DNA of 64,000 nucleotides from Paralichthys olivaceus (lineage: Eukaryota > Chordata > Actinopteri > Pleuronectiformes > Paralichthyidae). Numbering within the stretch: the stretch's first letter is position 1; each line of letters begins with the position of its first letter. Below are positions 22,400 through 34,735 of this stretch, one piece after another. The stretch covers positions 4,096,001 to 4,160,000 of the forward strand of contig NC_091103.1 of assembly GCF_024713975.1 (NCBI RefSeq), read 5' to 3'. The notes beneath the pieces were generated by a model. The model made no database searches, was not told the DNA's origin, and saw only the letters and a list, made by a program, of their open reading frames with translations. The translations under genes and the position numbers were made by a program.

Positions 22400-25338
22400 A
22401 AACAAACCCTTAGTGGTGCAAACTGGATAAAATAGGGTTTTCATTTTTGATGGTGTATGATATGAGGATTTGTGTTTGTTTTAAAAAGCCATGTAACAGA
22501 CATTTGAGCCAAACAAGGTTTCTCTGCCAAACAGGGAACTTCTGCAGTGGCTTAGTTGCTTAGCTAATTTGAAAATAATTTATGATCTATCCAGTAAAAT
22601 GTACAGTATACCTGTGATGTATTTGTGTTTAGCTGAAAATACAAGTTGGATTTCAGATCCGTGTGAGAATCATATTTATACTCCAAACTGCAGCTGCAGC
22701 ACCAAGAGCACCAGACACCTCCCTGAGTCAATATTTTCCCGGCACAAACTGTTAGTGGGAATTTCTGAAAAACAAGTGAGCAGATGGATAAATGGTTGAA
22801 AGATGATTATTAAGATGTTTATGGCCGTTTGCGAAGGAGATTGTTAGAATTACCATAAATACAGAACTCCATTTGTTTAGCCTATAAACTTCAGGTGGAG
22901 AAAAATAAGTTAAATCTATGAAGAGCCCGAGATGTTGATGATCTGTCTTATTAATACATGTTACCTGGTTATGGAGTGAACAAAGTACAATCATTCTGAT
23001 TTCTTAAACACGTTAACCCTGTCTATATAGCATTCAAAGACTGGGTGATACTGTGTCACTTACATGAGCTATTTGTATGTTAAAATGTCAGTGAATCTCT
23101 CAAAAATACTATGAATATTTCAAAAAAAGATAATTTCTGCAGAAAACTACAGTTTTAATGTGTGTAATAAAGCATTAATGAAATTTTTTAAATGTTCGTA
23201 GTATCCTGATAGAGGGTCAATTTGCAAATTTGACTATATTCACATATTCACTCAATGTAAGATGTGTTACGAAACATTTATTAAATACATGTTTATACAC
23301 GTTATTCACAGGACAGCTTTTACAAAATGATGAGTATGTGTGAAACTACTGATGACATGATGAAATCAGATGATATCAAAGATTCATCAAATCTTTATGC
23401 ATCAGTTATAGATGCTACATAGACATAAATATAAAAGTCTGATTTACTTTTTTATAGATGTTAAAACCTTGTGTTTCATGGAGCTTTTTTAATCAAGCAA
23501 CTTACAAGTGTGTATCCGACACGTTCAAGCGTATCGTCTCACCACCTTTGTCTCATTCCGTGTTTTTCCTTTTCCCCAGAAATCGACTGTAGTCGCAGTA
23601 AAAATCAAACTATCTTTAAACTGTGTGTATATGGGTTTGATGTTGGATGCAGAAATAAAAGTTGCAGTAAACATGTCATTAGACTTCAGTGCTAGAGAGG
23701 ACAGGTTGGGTTCATGTTCACAGGGGGGAGAGGACATGGTGGTGTTTGAGCACTAGGTGGCGCCCGAGCACCGCGGCTGCAGGAGGAGAGGCGCTGCAGA
23801 GCTGCAGACAGAGGGAGAGAAACGTGACTTTAATGGAGCGTTCACAGAGAGCAGGGGTGAGGAAGAAGAAGAAGAAGAAGAAGAGGCATCGTGTGAGTGA
23901 TGCAGTGAGAGGCAAACTGTGAAAAGTGCTTCAGGTAAACAAAGAACAAAAACTTGAAGACTTGTGACACAAAATGATAAATTGTTTGGTTGGAGTAAAG
24001 AAATGATCAGCACCACTACTGTCACCACTGCAACTAAACACAACAATGATAATAGTATAGATGTGGACGTTAATGATTCAAGATTTCAACTAAAATAAAA
24101 TAATGATTTGATTCATCACCTCGAACCAGCTTGAGAGGTTAAATTGCTGCAGGTGTTTGCAGCTGGCTGAAAATGACGCATGTAAAATATATGAAATATT
24201 TTTTTTATTTGATATAATTTCTAATCTTTTGGTCACTTATCATGTGGGACCAACACATTTCTTTTAAAAAAATTAAGAAGTACTTATCACATTTACATGT
24301 TACAGCATTTTATTGATGCCGATGTGCACAGGGTCAATTGTTGCGGGCTGACGAAAAAATAAAAATAAAAAATTAAGCAAAACGTTTTAAAAAGCAGCCT
24401 TCTATAAATTATTATAAAATTAATTTAAGTTTTCCTTTTCATCCGCCGTGATACACTTGGCTGGAGGGGGATTTGCTGCTGAATTAAGGAATTTAGTTTT
24501 CACACATCGACAGGGCTCCTGACAAAGTGTGTACAATCTGCACAAATGTGTGATTAATATTCTTCTGCACTGAGATTAAAAGTGAGAACAAGGGAGGCTG
24601 GAGACGCACCGAGCTGCAGACTCGTCCCCCCGCTGCCCTCAGCAGGTGAGTGCGCACAGAGCACTTGCTGTATGCGGAGCTGAGGGCCTGCAGTGCCAAA
24701 GATGGCTACGGCCCTTTGCCACGCCCACTTCTTCCCCAGTTTTATGCGTTATTCTCTGAAATAAAGTTTAAAATTATGTTTAAAAATAATCTCGCCACGC
24801 AGAGTGACCCCAGCAAGCGTGTGGTGTGCAGATATGAGTGCATTTGCGGTCCTAAGCCTGCGCAAATGCACCCAGTGCTGTAGTGCTTAATGAGGGGGTG
24901 TGATGCTGTGATATTGCAAAAGGAGGATAAAATTAATAAAAGTATGGTTTCTTTTCGATCGAAGTGTGAAATTCCGATAGATTACATTAAAGTGGATCTT
25001 ATACAATGTCTGTGCGTAGTGATTTTTAGTGAAAAATCGATAAAACTCCATTGCCTCTGAATATTCAAATTGAAAGTAACGCGCAATCAAATCATTGTCA
25101 AATCAATGAGTTCTAGGGGTTTTAAATAGTAGGCATGGAGGGAGAAAATCTCAAACTAATATGTCCACAGCTATATTACAATATTGTTGTATGCTCTGAC
25201 TCCGTTTTAAGACATTTGTGTCGAGATTTTTTAATACTTTTGCACAAATTTCATTCTTGGCCATTTTGCTGAGCCAGAAAAGGACGTTGTGGAGCCCCAT
25301 AGACCTTCTCCAGAGAGCCTCTCCTGTTCTCTTCCATC
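22400..25338. other. Intergenic region between pou2af2 and pou2af3
   Basis: AT-rich, with a (GAA)n tract at about 23860-23885 and a more GC-rich patch at 24600-24900. The consensus-like donor 'cagcag|gtgagt' at 24646 could end a non-coding first exon of pou2af3, but there is no other support. Confidence 0.5.
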
Positions 25339-25345
25339 ATGTCTG
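25339..25345 (+). CDS. pou2af3: pou2af3 coding exon 1 (7 nt)
   Basis: ATG TCT G followed by the consensus donor gtgagt. It joins 'at aag ccg' of exon 2 to give MSDKPRVYQG. Seven bases is extreme, but phase, donor and the family layout all agree. Confidence 0.75.
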
Positions 25346-28300
25346 GTGAGTTTTCATGTCGGATTTTCATCTGGAAATCACTTTTTCGTTGCTTTTTCTC
25401 CTGTATGGGGCAGAAAAGACAAAAGAGAAAAATGTAATGTTTAGTGGCAAAATTTAATGCAAAGCAGAGCCGCACGTGAAGGTGACTGGGGTTTCTTCTT
25501 TTTATTGCAGGTGTAGATTTAATAGCAGTTTGACGGTATTTATAAAGAATGGCCAGCAGATAAATAAACTTCAGTGCATTAAAGTTTGCAGTTTATTGCC
25601 ACATGTCTCCTGGTTGTTTTGGGCGGATCAGGAGCGTCTGCTTTTCTCACTCAAACACTCCTCTACTGCTTTACCGACGTTTTATAGATTCATGTATGTT
25701 TCATTCTCGTGATCGCAGTCTATCAGCACACGTCAGCATATCTGCATGGTCGTTTCAAAGAGTTTACTTTTAATTAAAGATTAGTTACGGGTGGAACAGA
25801 CATTTCAGCCGTTTATACCTTCAGCCATCTGCGTAACAGGACGTTTTAAGTAACCGCGTTGAAGTGGGATGTGTCTGCTCTGTAATTTTGGCCCACTATT
25901 TGCCACATTTAAGACAAACCATGAAGTAGCGTTTAGATGTATGAATATTTATCAGATGGGTTTCGCAGTCGAGGCTTCGTCTCTTATCTAATGACCTTTT
26001 TCCAAACGGCTCGCCACTCCTGAGCGCTTTAAATGACGCCTTTGGGTCTAAATTACGCGCACCTATGCGAGGCGTTCTCTATGTTTCCTTAATCAAGATT
26101 CACCTATAGGAAAACTAAGGTCAATTGCCTATTTAAAAACCATAGTATTTTTACAGTCAAATACCCAGAGTGGGAGGATGGGGTGATTTGAATAAAGTTA
26201 CATGATTACTGGCTAAGAGCTTGAGTTTTGGTTTATAAACAACATAAGTCTGAAATCGTTCTTCATTTTTTTTCCGCCGTGAGACAACAACAACGTGATC
26301 GATGCAAAGCACGAAATAATATTTTGAACTAAAAGACTCCACGCGGGTTTGACTTTACGTTTGCGTAAAAGAGCAGGGATGTTTTAAAGATCGCCGCGGC
26401 GCTGCTTTAAACGTTTCCAGCTTTACTTTAGAATCGACTGTAACTCTTATCAACTTTACCCCAGATCTACATCTGCGATGTGTTAACCGAGAAAAGTTTT
26501 ACGTTTTAGCCTCCGATCGCTTTACTCCGGACTCTCTTTTCCCCTTGTCTTTGTGCGTTCTTTGGCGCTGCGCCTTTCTCCAAATTTAAGAAACGATCTC
26601 ACACACATTTCAATCCTAACATCGATCCAGATTTTATCATCTCTACATTCAAATCGCTCAGATCTGCGTTTATGATCAGAATCGTACACTTACGGTTTCT
26701 CATTTTGTGCCGCTTTTCCTTTGTTTCCTCGTCTGGACGGGCTGGATCGTACACACACACAGGGCGCAGCTAACTACTCGGCTGACGGCGTAATAGGACA
26801 CGCCGAGCCATGCCGTAAAGAGCGAGCCGTGGCCGGGAGCACCAGGGGGGCTCAGGCAGGGACAAGCGGTCAAAAAGTAGCCAGAGCCACAGCGCGCCCT
26901 GAGCACCGATAATGCGCTTTTACGCACGAATTATTCGGACACAAATGTAGACATCGAAGCGCCACATATGGTTTTAACAATGTATTGTTTATTATATCAT
27001 GCTGTGCGTCTGTGACCAACATATTCCCACATAAAAAGTCTGACATTCAACAGTTTAATAGGAGGAAAATAGGGCAACTTAGTCACGATTGTAAGTGAAC
27101 AGGAGGGAGAAGTTAAATGTGAAAGTGTTGGTGACATATAGGGAAAAATCCACGACATTTTATTTTCATGTTTTGAGTTTGAGGGGGAGAAAGCACTTTG
27201 TGGGCTGCAGATGGAGGAGGGGCTGAGCAGTGGTGGAGAGGAGCCTGTTATTGTCTGTTATTGTCTGCTGCTTAGTAAACATGAGCGGCATGCTGTTCTC
27301 TTCATCCAGATAAGCCGAGGGTGTACCAGGGCGTTCGTGTGAAGACCACGGTCAAAGAGCTGCTGCAGAGGCACAGAGCCCGGGAGGCCAACAGCAAAAA
27401 AGTGAGACAGGTAAAACCCCCTTCCCACCTCACCCCACCTCTCTCTCTCCCTCTCTCTCTCTCTCTCCCTCTCTCTCTCCATCCTGCTGCCACTCTACCA
27501 TTTTTACACACAAAGCAGGAGAGCGACAATAAACGGTCCCTGTCAATGACTGGCAGATAAGCACGCACATCCTGACAAATACACAGAGTCTAACTCATTC
27601 AACGCCAACTGTCCTGATAAAAAAATATCTAACACTGTTGTCTCCCTCCTCTCCCTCCTGATGGACAGATTGGACCGATATCCCAGGGTTGCTTGGATCT
27701 CCAGGATCTTTGCGCGACCACTTTTGCAAGTAAGTTCCCTCGTGGCAGCAACAGTAAAAGATCTGTGCTGATAAAAGCCATTAAATTTACAGATCTGCAG
27801 CAGCTTATGGCTCCACCCTGAGCTGTAGCCGCCACAGGCGCCCATATTTAGAATGTAGCCCACAAATTGGAGAGTGCAGATTTGCATGCAGCTACGCAGC
27901 TCTTCAAATGCGTTGGCTGCTGGAGCGATGACATTACTCTCTGGTCTTTAAGGCCTATTTAAATGTCTTCCCGTGGTCTGATTCCACACAGAGACTCGTG
28001 CAGCTTATTCGAATGCACCAGTGGCCATTTATTCTCCCAAGAATATTAATATAAATGTCCTCAAACTTTGGAACGCTTCTGTCTGTCTGCCAGATGTTTA
28101 GATTGGGATATACTCCATGGATGTTGTACTGAACCCGCAGTCCACCATGTAGGCTTTATGCACGTCAACGTTTTGTTTATTTTTTGCGATATTTACGCAC
28201 AATCTCTCTTTCAGACGTAAACCCGTCAGGTCGCTATGTGCTCCCCCCTCCGTCCATCACTCCAGCGGATCAGAGCAGCTGTGGCGCGCGAGCTCTCCAG

Positions 28301-29535
28301 CTGCGAGCCGCCCAGTTCCAGGTACCTGACAGCTCGTGCAGCATCCAGATGCAGGGCGACGCATTTAACGACATCCATCAGCAGGTTAGGGACATGACGT
28401 ATCCCAGCAACTGCTACAGTGACAGCAGCAACACAAACAACAACGATAACAACAACAACAACAACAACAACTGCAACAGCATCGGTGGCGGCGGTTACAA
28501 CACCTCCCTGCCTCCCTCTCACTCCCTCTCGCTGCAGTGGCATTATGGACTCTCCCCAGAAGGCGAATATTATGGGCATGAGTTGGTACGTTTCTCACAC
28601 AGACACAGACACAACTCCACGAATGAACACAAGAAGACAGTGTTTTTTAAGGAACTGTAATTACATGTCAGTTATAAACCTGATTTTATCTGCAGTTCTA
28701 ATCTCTGGGGTCTTATCTGAGCAGCTAAACAAACAATCATTACAAAATCATTGCAATTAAATCTCAATGTGTAGTTGACAACAATTAAGTGCTGCGCTGT
28801 AATTGAAACTGCAAAAAAGAAAGACAGACAAATATTAAAACAGACCAATTAAAGGTCTGGCATACATGTTTATCATTAGCATAGATGTTAGGGTAATGAA
28901 TTCAGCATGTGCCACTTTTTATTTGTGCAGCCTCTCTCAGAGCATCTCATTTTGTGTTAAAATGCAGAATTGAGTCATTTTAGATATGAACATCTCACCT
29001 GAGGATCATATTTTTTTCAGTATCTTTAATAAAGGAATAATTGTTAAAAGAAAAACACCACTCACAGGCGTCCCTGCTTGAGCCTGTGGCCTCTACTGTC
29101 AGTATTGATGTCACATCACATGACATGACATTACAAAGTCATGCTAAAAATAATCCTCACCATCCTGCACGTCTTCTTCTCTTTCAGGCTCCCAGCTCCC
29201 CACCAGAGTCGAGGAAGCTCTGCAGCCCCGTGGATCACAACAGCTACTCGCCGCAGGACTCTTTCTCCTCCTCCTCCTCCTCCTGCTACGACTCGCCCAC
29301 CAGGATGGAGTCCAGCCACCATGGCTTCGCCTCAGAGCACTACCACTACCAGCACTGCAACCTCCAGAACTGTTACTGCCTGCCCCACTGTTGGCCAGGC
29401 CAGCAGGAGAGCTTCTCTGCCCCCGAATACATGCCTTACTACAACCCCACAGACTATCCGTACCCCTGCACAGTGGAGGAGAACTATTTCATGAGGGATA
29501 TGCAGATCCCAGAGATGTGCTACAACGTGCTATGA
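25339..29535 (+). CDS. pou2af3: POU class 2 homeobox associating factor 3 (OCA-T2), five coding exons
   Basis: Joined exons 25339-25345, 27310-27410, 27669-27729, 28215-28585 and 29188-29535 give 295 aa. Residues 1-36 are the OCA peptide: MSDKP, then RVYQGVRVKTTVKELLQRHR. Mammalian POU2AF3 (COLCA2) likewise starts MSG.P.VYQGVRVK, which decided the start codon. The middle has LPPPS, a long asparagine run and SLSLQWHYGLSPEGEYYG. The last exon is serine/tyrosine rich with a CNLQNCYCLPHC cysteine cluster, similar to a CYC..C feature I recall near the end of the mammalian protein, and ends EMCYNVL. OCA-T2 is known as a POU2F3 coactivator of mammalian tuft cells; the fish role is inferred. Exon phases match both neighbours. 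Identity is strong for the family, good for the subtype. Confidence 0.9.
25830..26940. promoter_or_regulatory. CpG-rich segment inside pou2af3 intron 1
   Basis: CG dinucleotides are clearly denser here than in the surrounding AT-rich intron, especially 26340-26420 (gatcgccgcggcgctg) and 26750-26935. No convincing exon is visible on either strand. It could be an internal promoter or enhancer of pou2af3, or a promoter for an antisense transcript. In human, COLCA1 is transcribed divergently from the COLCA2 region, which makes the second option worth testing. Confidence 0.4.
27310..27410 (+). CDS. pou2af3: pou2af3 coding exon 2, OCA peptide
   Basis: The acceptor is 'ctcttcatccag' and the donor 'gtaaaa' after 'agacag'. 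101 nt encode KPRVYQGVRVKTTVKELLQR and HRAREANSKKVRQ. An alternative donor (gtgaga) lies 9 nt earlier. The later one was chosen because it restores the 101-nt length of pou2af2 exon 2; both keep frame. Confidence 0.9.
27439..27480. repeat. (CT)n microsatellite
   Basis: CT-rich simple repeat with CCT interruptions in pou2af3 intron 2. Confidence 0.9.
27669..27729 (+). CDS. pou2af3: pou2af3 coding exon 3 (61 nt)
   Basis: The acceptor is 'cctgatggacag' and the donor the consensus gtaagt. It encodes IGPISQGCLDLQDLCATTFA plus one base. Phases 0 in and 1 out are needed to join exon 2 (phase 0) to exon 4 (phase 1), and they match exon 3 of the paralogues. The acceptor is weak in pyrimidines. Sequence homology to mammalian exons is not obvious to me, so the call rests mainly on phase and donor. 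Confidence 0.72.
27880..27887 (-). promoter_or_regulatory. Octamer site in pou2af3 intron 3
   Basis: A perfect ATTTGCAT (ATGCAAAT on the minus strand). A single 8-mer can occur by chance in a window of this size. Confidence 0.25.
28215..28585 (+). CDS. pou2af3: pou2af3 coding exon 4 with polyasparagine
   Basis: The acceptor is 'caatctctctttcag' and the donor 'gtacgt'. 371 nt encode VNPSGRYVLPPPS through EGEYYGHEL. Between about 28435 and 28475 an (AAC)n tract encodes a run of asparagines broken by one Asp. Such a codon repeat is prone to length polymorphism. Confidence 0.9.
29188..29535 (+). CDS. pou2af3: pou2af3 terminal coding exon 5
   Basis: The acceptor is 'cttcttctctttcag'. 115 codons follow to TGA (29533-29535). 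It begins APSSPPESRKLC, contains a TCC-repeat serine run and CNLQNCYCLPHC, and ends IPEMCYNVL. Confidence 0.93.
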   Translation, partial: APSSPPESRKLCSPVDHNSYSPQDSFSSSSSSCYDSPTRMESSHHGFASEHYHYQHCNLQNCYCLPHCWPGQQESFSAPEYMPYYNPTDYPYPCTVEENYFMRDMQIPEMCYNVL

Positions 29536-29734
29536 TGAGAGCGTCTGCAGTATTGTTTTGTCTTCCTGCTGTAAATATGATTCAGTTTGTTTCAGTGTGC
29601 TCTTACTAGCTTGTGATGTGATGGAGTGAATATGATGAATGCTGAATAGATGGAAAGGGTGATATTTTTGTATCAAATATTGTTTTTTACTACACTTAGA
29701 TTTATTTTCATACACACAACTTGTTGCTGTACTA

Positions 29735-29740
29735 AATAAA
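29735..29740 (+). terminator. pou2af3: pou2af3 polyadenylation signal candidate
   Basis: AATAAA lies 200 bases after the stop. TG-rich sequence ('gtgctcatgttcacttgtgg') follows at 29762, a usual downstream element. Confidence 0.7.
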
Positions 29741-30740
29741 AAAATGTTTTGAACTCACCGACGTGCTCATGTTCACTTGTGGAGTAAGAGTGGGGATGAG
29801 TGTTATTTTTTTACATTCATCAGTGTCTGTTCCTGCTCAACAACTCTTATGTTATTAATTATTGTTTGTTATGCTTGTGTCATCGCTCTTATTCTATCTT
29901 CTATGCTGCAAAATGTCTCCTTCAAATCATAGAAGCCACAACGTGGATGGGGAGAAGAATCACAGACCATAAAGGTGAGGTGGGGCTGAGCACTTTGCAC
30001 TGAAGCAAAAACAAATCCTGCAACATTTAACCTGTGGGGAAAATGTTCACCTGGTACCTGTCGATGCAGGGAACCCACTGATATGTTGTAGTCAGCAACG
30101 AGTCACTAAGCATCACGTGCAACCTTGGGAAAATGTTCAAACAACTTAATTTGGTGTATTTCCATGGACAGCATCGACACCAAGAACAAGAGGTTACATA
30201 ACAGAACCACAGAGCAGGACATGAAACATACAACACGCATGATATTCACCAGAGAGAGCTGCAGCACTTCTCTTCAGTTTATGTAATGAACACATGTCGG
30301 TCACATGTCTCAGCTGATTGTGCTACAGGGACATTAAAGTTAATTGTAAGAGCTGTTGGGTTTCTCTCTGAATTTGAATGTCTGGACCGGAGAAATTTTT
30401 AGTGGCCTGTAAACAAACACATTTTAAACCAACACAACAAGTATATGTTTATTCATTGTTTCCCTTTAATATGTGGTCACATCTGACACAGGCACATCAC
30501 AAAGTGCATTAAAAAACAAAACAATTAGAAAATGCTTTAACTGAACAGAATCTGAAGAGGTTTCGATACTTTATTCCACCTTTGAAAAATAACATTTTGG
30601 TCATATCATATAAAGTGCATAAAAAAACAAAACAGTGCTCAGTATTAGCAATAACGTGTTTCCATTTAAAAATTCCAAGAAATATTTTGGTCACATACTG
30701 CAGACACATCACAAATTGCATTTCATAGAATAAATAAGAG

Positions 30741-30796
30741 CAATCAAAGCAATCAAAGCAATCAAAGCAAACAAAGCAAACAAAGCAATCAAAGCA
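30741..30796. repeat. 9-bp tandem repeat (caatcaaag)
   Basis: Six imperfect copies of caatcaaag / caaacaaag. Short direct repeats without unique spacers, so not a CRISPR. Confidence 0.9.
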
Positions 30797-31046
30797 CAAA
30801 CCCATAACGAGTGATAACAGTAACTAACATATGGCTGTCCCTCGTCCGTCCATAGCGCGGCAAAGTTCTCTTCCCACTTCACAGTGTCATCTGTCATCAC
30901 ATCCGGGATTTCTGCCGGGAATACGATGCATTTGCGGAGCGTCGGAAAATGCAATGCAGGCTAAGCGGAGTGTTGCATTCATGGTCTGTACTATTGTAGG
31001 AATTTCGGTTTTGTCCACGTTCCCTGCAGGACCCATTTGAAAAGGC

Positions 31047-31203
31047 CTGGCCTAGACCTTACTATGTAAAGTGCCTCGAGATTATGAATGTTATGATTTA
31101 GAACGATACAAATAAAATTGAATTGAATCAGAATCAGAATCACTTTTATTGCCAGGTGTGTGAACACACGAGGAATTTGACTCCGGTTTCACTTAGCTCT
31201 CTT
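31047..31203 (+). mobile_element. L2-type LINE 3' end and adjoining fish repeat
   Basis: 'gtaaagtgcctcgagatta', 'acaaataaaattgaattgaa' is the usual 3' tail of teleost L2-like LINEs. It runs directly into 'cagaatcagaatcactttta', 'gaggaatttgactccggttt', another very common fish repeat. Naming is from memory of such tails. Confidence 0.65.
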
Positions 31204-31757
31204 AGTACAAACACTTAAAAAACAAACACATAGAAATAAACAAGAACAAAGACAAAAACAAAAACAAAAGCTATGTTCATGTAAAAAAGCTAAATAGGTA
31301 AAAATAAGTAAACATATATATACATAAATATCTGGTGTGAATGACATCCTCACTGACCTGAGCTGTGATCATGTGACTGTGAAGGTTTCTTGGATTCTCC
31401 CAGTAAAATGTAGACTTCCATGAGTAAACTGGCTCCCACAGGCAGCTCTCCGATTGCTTCAATTGTCGTATTAAAAAAAAATGCATCCGTCCGTCCGTTT
31501 ATCCTTCCATCCATCCATCTTTTATCCTCTGAGGGTTGTGGACGGCTTTCTCTAAAACAAGTGAGACAGAAAAAGAGACACTGTACAATCAACATCAGTC
31601 TGTCTTTGCTGTCGTGATTGAAAGAAAAACACATGTGAATTTAACGTTTGCATACAAAATGTTTCTTCAACCTAAAAATAAAAAATAGTGAAAAAAGGTT
31701 TTAGCTTTGTGCTTCTCTGGTGTCCCCACGCTGCAGACTCATTGGTGTGGTAAGGGT

Positions 31758-31783
31758 GGGGGGGGGGGGGGGGGGGGGGGGGG
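31758..31783 (+). repeat. G26 homopolymer
   Basis: Twenty-six G in a row. The length in an assembly is likely to be approximate. Confidence 0.9.
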
Positions 31784-34539
31784 TCAGACGGAGGGCATGG
31801 AGACACCAGCCCCCTCCCTTACAGTGGAGGCTGCTGTTGTTGTTGTTGCTGCCAGGGGGGAAAAAAATCTGGTAAAGGTTCCCCTGGGGTCAAAGCCATT
31901 ATTGTGTGAAAAGAGCACATCATAGGAGAGTTGATCTGAAATGAATACAATGAGTGTATTAGCTCTCAATTTTCACATTCAACACTCAACATTCTCTACT
32001 CTTGGATTTCTAAAGGTCAGCTTTTTCCAAGAAAGTGGAAGCTTAACTTTCATGCTCTAACATTCTCTAACAGGCAGTGTTTTCTGGCGTGTTTATCTAA
32101 CATACTTGTGTAAACTTGATCTTCACCGCAGTTGACAACTAACTTGTCCCTAACCTTACAAAGCACCGACAACAGCATTTTTCAGCATAATTTGGGATTT
32201 CACCCCCTGAGCCTAACTGAAAGCTGAACGTGAGAGTCATAATCACCATGAGAGTTCAGGGCTCTTGGGCATTCAAGTAAAAAGCAACGGGGAATGTTGG
32301 GCTCCTAACTGACACCAGGAGAGTTCAAACAGATCAAGATATGATCCACCCAAACCTGATCTGTCTGCAGCTCTTCACTCTGATCTCATACTGTAAACAA
32401 GCCTGCATTCTGCTGAGGTCCACTCCTGCAGCGTTGTCGAGACTGGCAGAGTGGTTCAAGGCTGCACAAGAGCTCTGTGTGTGTGTGTGTGTGTGTTGTT
32501 GTTAACATGTTTCATCCCTTCAGGTGTTTGATAGGACTCTGATAGCATCTGTTGAGAAAGCAGTGAATTAGTGGCTCACACCGTCTAGCCTATTGTGAAG
32601 TTTCAGTCCATTTATCCAAACACCATCTCCTTATCAGTCCGCTCTCAGTGATTGAGGGAAGGCTAAACCTTGATTCTCAGTAAAGGGAGGTCACTGATCC
32701 AGAAACCAGAACAGAATTAATGCACAAGTACTGCATTGTGCAGGGAACCAGAGGGAATCTTGAGCAGATGTAGTTTTTAAACATACAACTTATGACTTAT
32801 GACCACAAACTGCTTGAAACTTGATGGCCCTGCAGTGTTTGGTCGCCTGAGGGTCCCGGGGCCCCCAGGACAGCTGCCTGCTTTGCATGATTGGTAATCC
32901 TGCCCGACAAGATAACAGTTTCAACCCAATTATCTCAACCACTTTCTTTGGCAGTAAAACGAGAGTTGGAGCAGCTTCTCTTGCTGCAGAAGATTATGTA
33001 CACACATCTGCAAAATCGTCATAGTAGTCCTGTCATGCTCATGTTAATAAACAGTGCAGCTAATATAACCTCATTCTTCCAACTGTCACTGTACTAGAAG
33101 CTTCATGTTTTACGTGCTGCAGTTTTCTCCTCCGCTCTGACCTCCTCCTCAGATGTCTGGGCTTTCTCAGGCATCACTTCAGTCCAAGGGTCAGCTTTTG
33201 TCCGAGGACCTCTCTGCATTCATCCTTGCCACAGTACTAAACAGTCCTGTCTCTGCTGAGAAACCTCCTGTAGTGTGATGCTGCTATCTCCATGCTTCAC
33301 CAGTGGGATGGTAATGACCAGATGATGCACATGGGTTTACATTTTTATCTAATTAGAGTTCTTTAAATGCTATTTAACAAACTCTACGCAGGTATTTTAA
33401 TACAGAGGCATAAAGGCTTGATTGATGTGGTGCTGGGATGGTCGTCCTGATGGCAGGTTTTTCTGTCTCTGCAGAGGATCTCTGAGGCTTTGTTAAAGTA
33501 AATCCATGCAGAACCTCTCAGTTAATTTTGTGGGTAATTAACCGTCTCTGAGTAAAATGCCTCCAGATGAAATTAGTTAGACTGTGTTTATAGTTGTTTG
33601 TTTCTTTTTAAAGAAATTATTGCGTGAAATTCCTTGAATTCTGTCAGGAAAGTGGATTCAGAAGACTTCTGCATATCAGCAACAGCCATCTTGTTTTTCA
33701 CAAAAATGCATTATGTCAAACCCAGCTGATTTTAGATGAATGGCTGTGATTGGCCCAACCTGCCTCAAGTCAGATGGCAATCTAGCTGAATGGGAGAGGG
33801 TGGAGGGGTAGACACCTTTGCAAGAGCAAATGAGCACGTGTTGGTTTCTAGACCAGGAGCAAGACCCATCAGATTGGCCAACAGCTACATTGTTAGGAAG
33901 AGTCCTGGTGATTTCACACTTCATCCATTTGACAGTTATTGAGGTCACTGTGCTCGTCATAGCTTTAGAAGTGGGTTTATACACCTGCTGCACCACAACT
34001 CTATCCTGAAGGTCTACTGTGATAAGGATTTTTCCTAACATGCACCTTGTATGTGCCTACAGGTGAGCTTCAGTGAAGTTCAGCCTCCATTTGAAGTGCC
34101 GCAGCAGAGGATTTAAATGATTTTGAAAATTAGCTAATTCAGTTTTTGCAAAATTTGTGCAGTGCCATTCTAAATCTGCCTGTGTGGAATTCATTGCTCT
34201 CATGGCGTGTGGTAATGCTGGTTGCAGCTTTCTTTCTGAAACCTGTAGTCATTGAGCCGCTGCCAGACTCAGTCCACAAAACCCTGAAGCTGCACCACAG
34301 ATGCACTAATGCACGAATAGCTTTTCACCTAAGGTTTAGTGACGCTGGACTCAGTACACAGATTCCTGAATTGGAAAATGAGTTCTCATTGTTGTTCTTG
34401 TTGACAATGTGACTTAAATTGATGAGTTCCAGCCACAAATACAGAGCACTGGTCACCCGTTTATTAAAAGTTTAATAATATTGAATGTACTGTGTGTCTT
34501 TGTCGCGCTAAATTCAACTCTGCACTTCCATGGGCACTT

Positions 34540-34735
34540 GAAAAGAGTGAAGCTGATAAGACGAAGGGTTATCGAGATACTGTATGTGTTCCACATATAC
34601 CGACAGACTGACAGACTTCTGGTAATATTAGACAGACCAGTGCAAACATTAATAAGTCAACTAGAAATGAAATGCATGTCAAATACAGACAGACAGACAC
34701 ACAGACAGATGTTTGTGGAATAATTAGATGAGCTT
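34540..34735 (+). repeat. Dispersed repeat, 'agctgataa..acagacagatgtttgtggaat' family (degenerate)
   Basis: Shares 'gaagctgataa' and the closing 'gacagatgtttgtggaatta' with the better copy at 50512-50712. Confidence 0.5.

Noticed and set aside
26700-26927. Minus-strand frame in the CpG-rich part of pou2af3 intron 1
   Set aside because: Both strands are open here because the sequence is GC-rich; no exon signals. The base composition is the more interesting fact.
30741-30796. Short regular repeats resembling a CRISPR
   Set aside because: Nine-bp tandem units with no unique spacers, in a vertebrate genome.
33676-34041. 121-codon minus-strand frame
   Set aside because: No recognisable domain or splice context, and situated in repeat-bearing intergenic DNA. 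A transposon remnant is possible.
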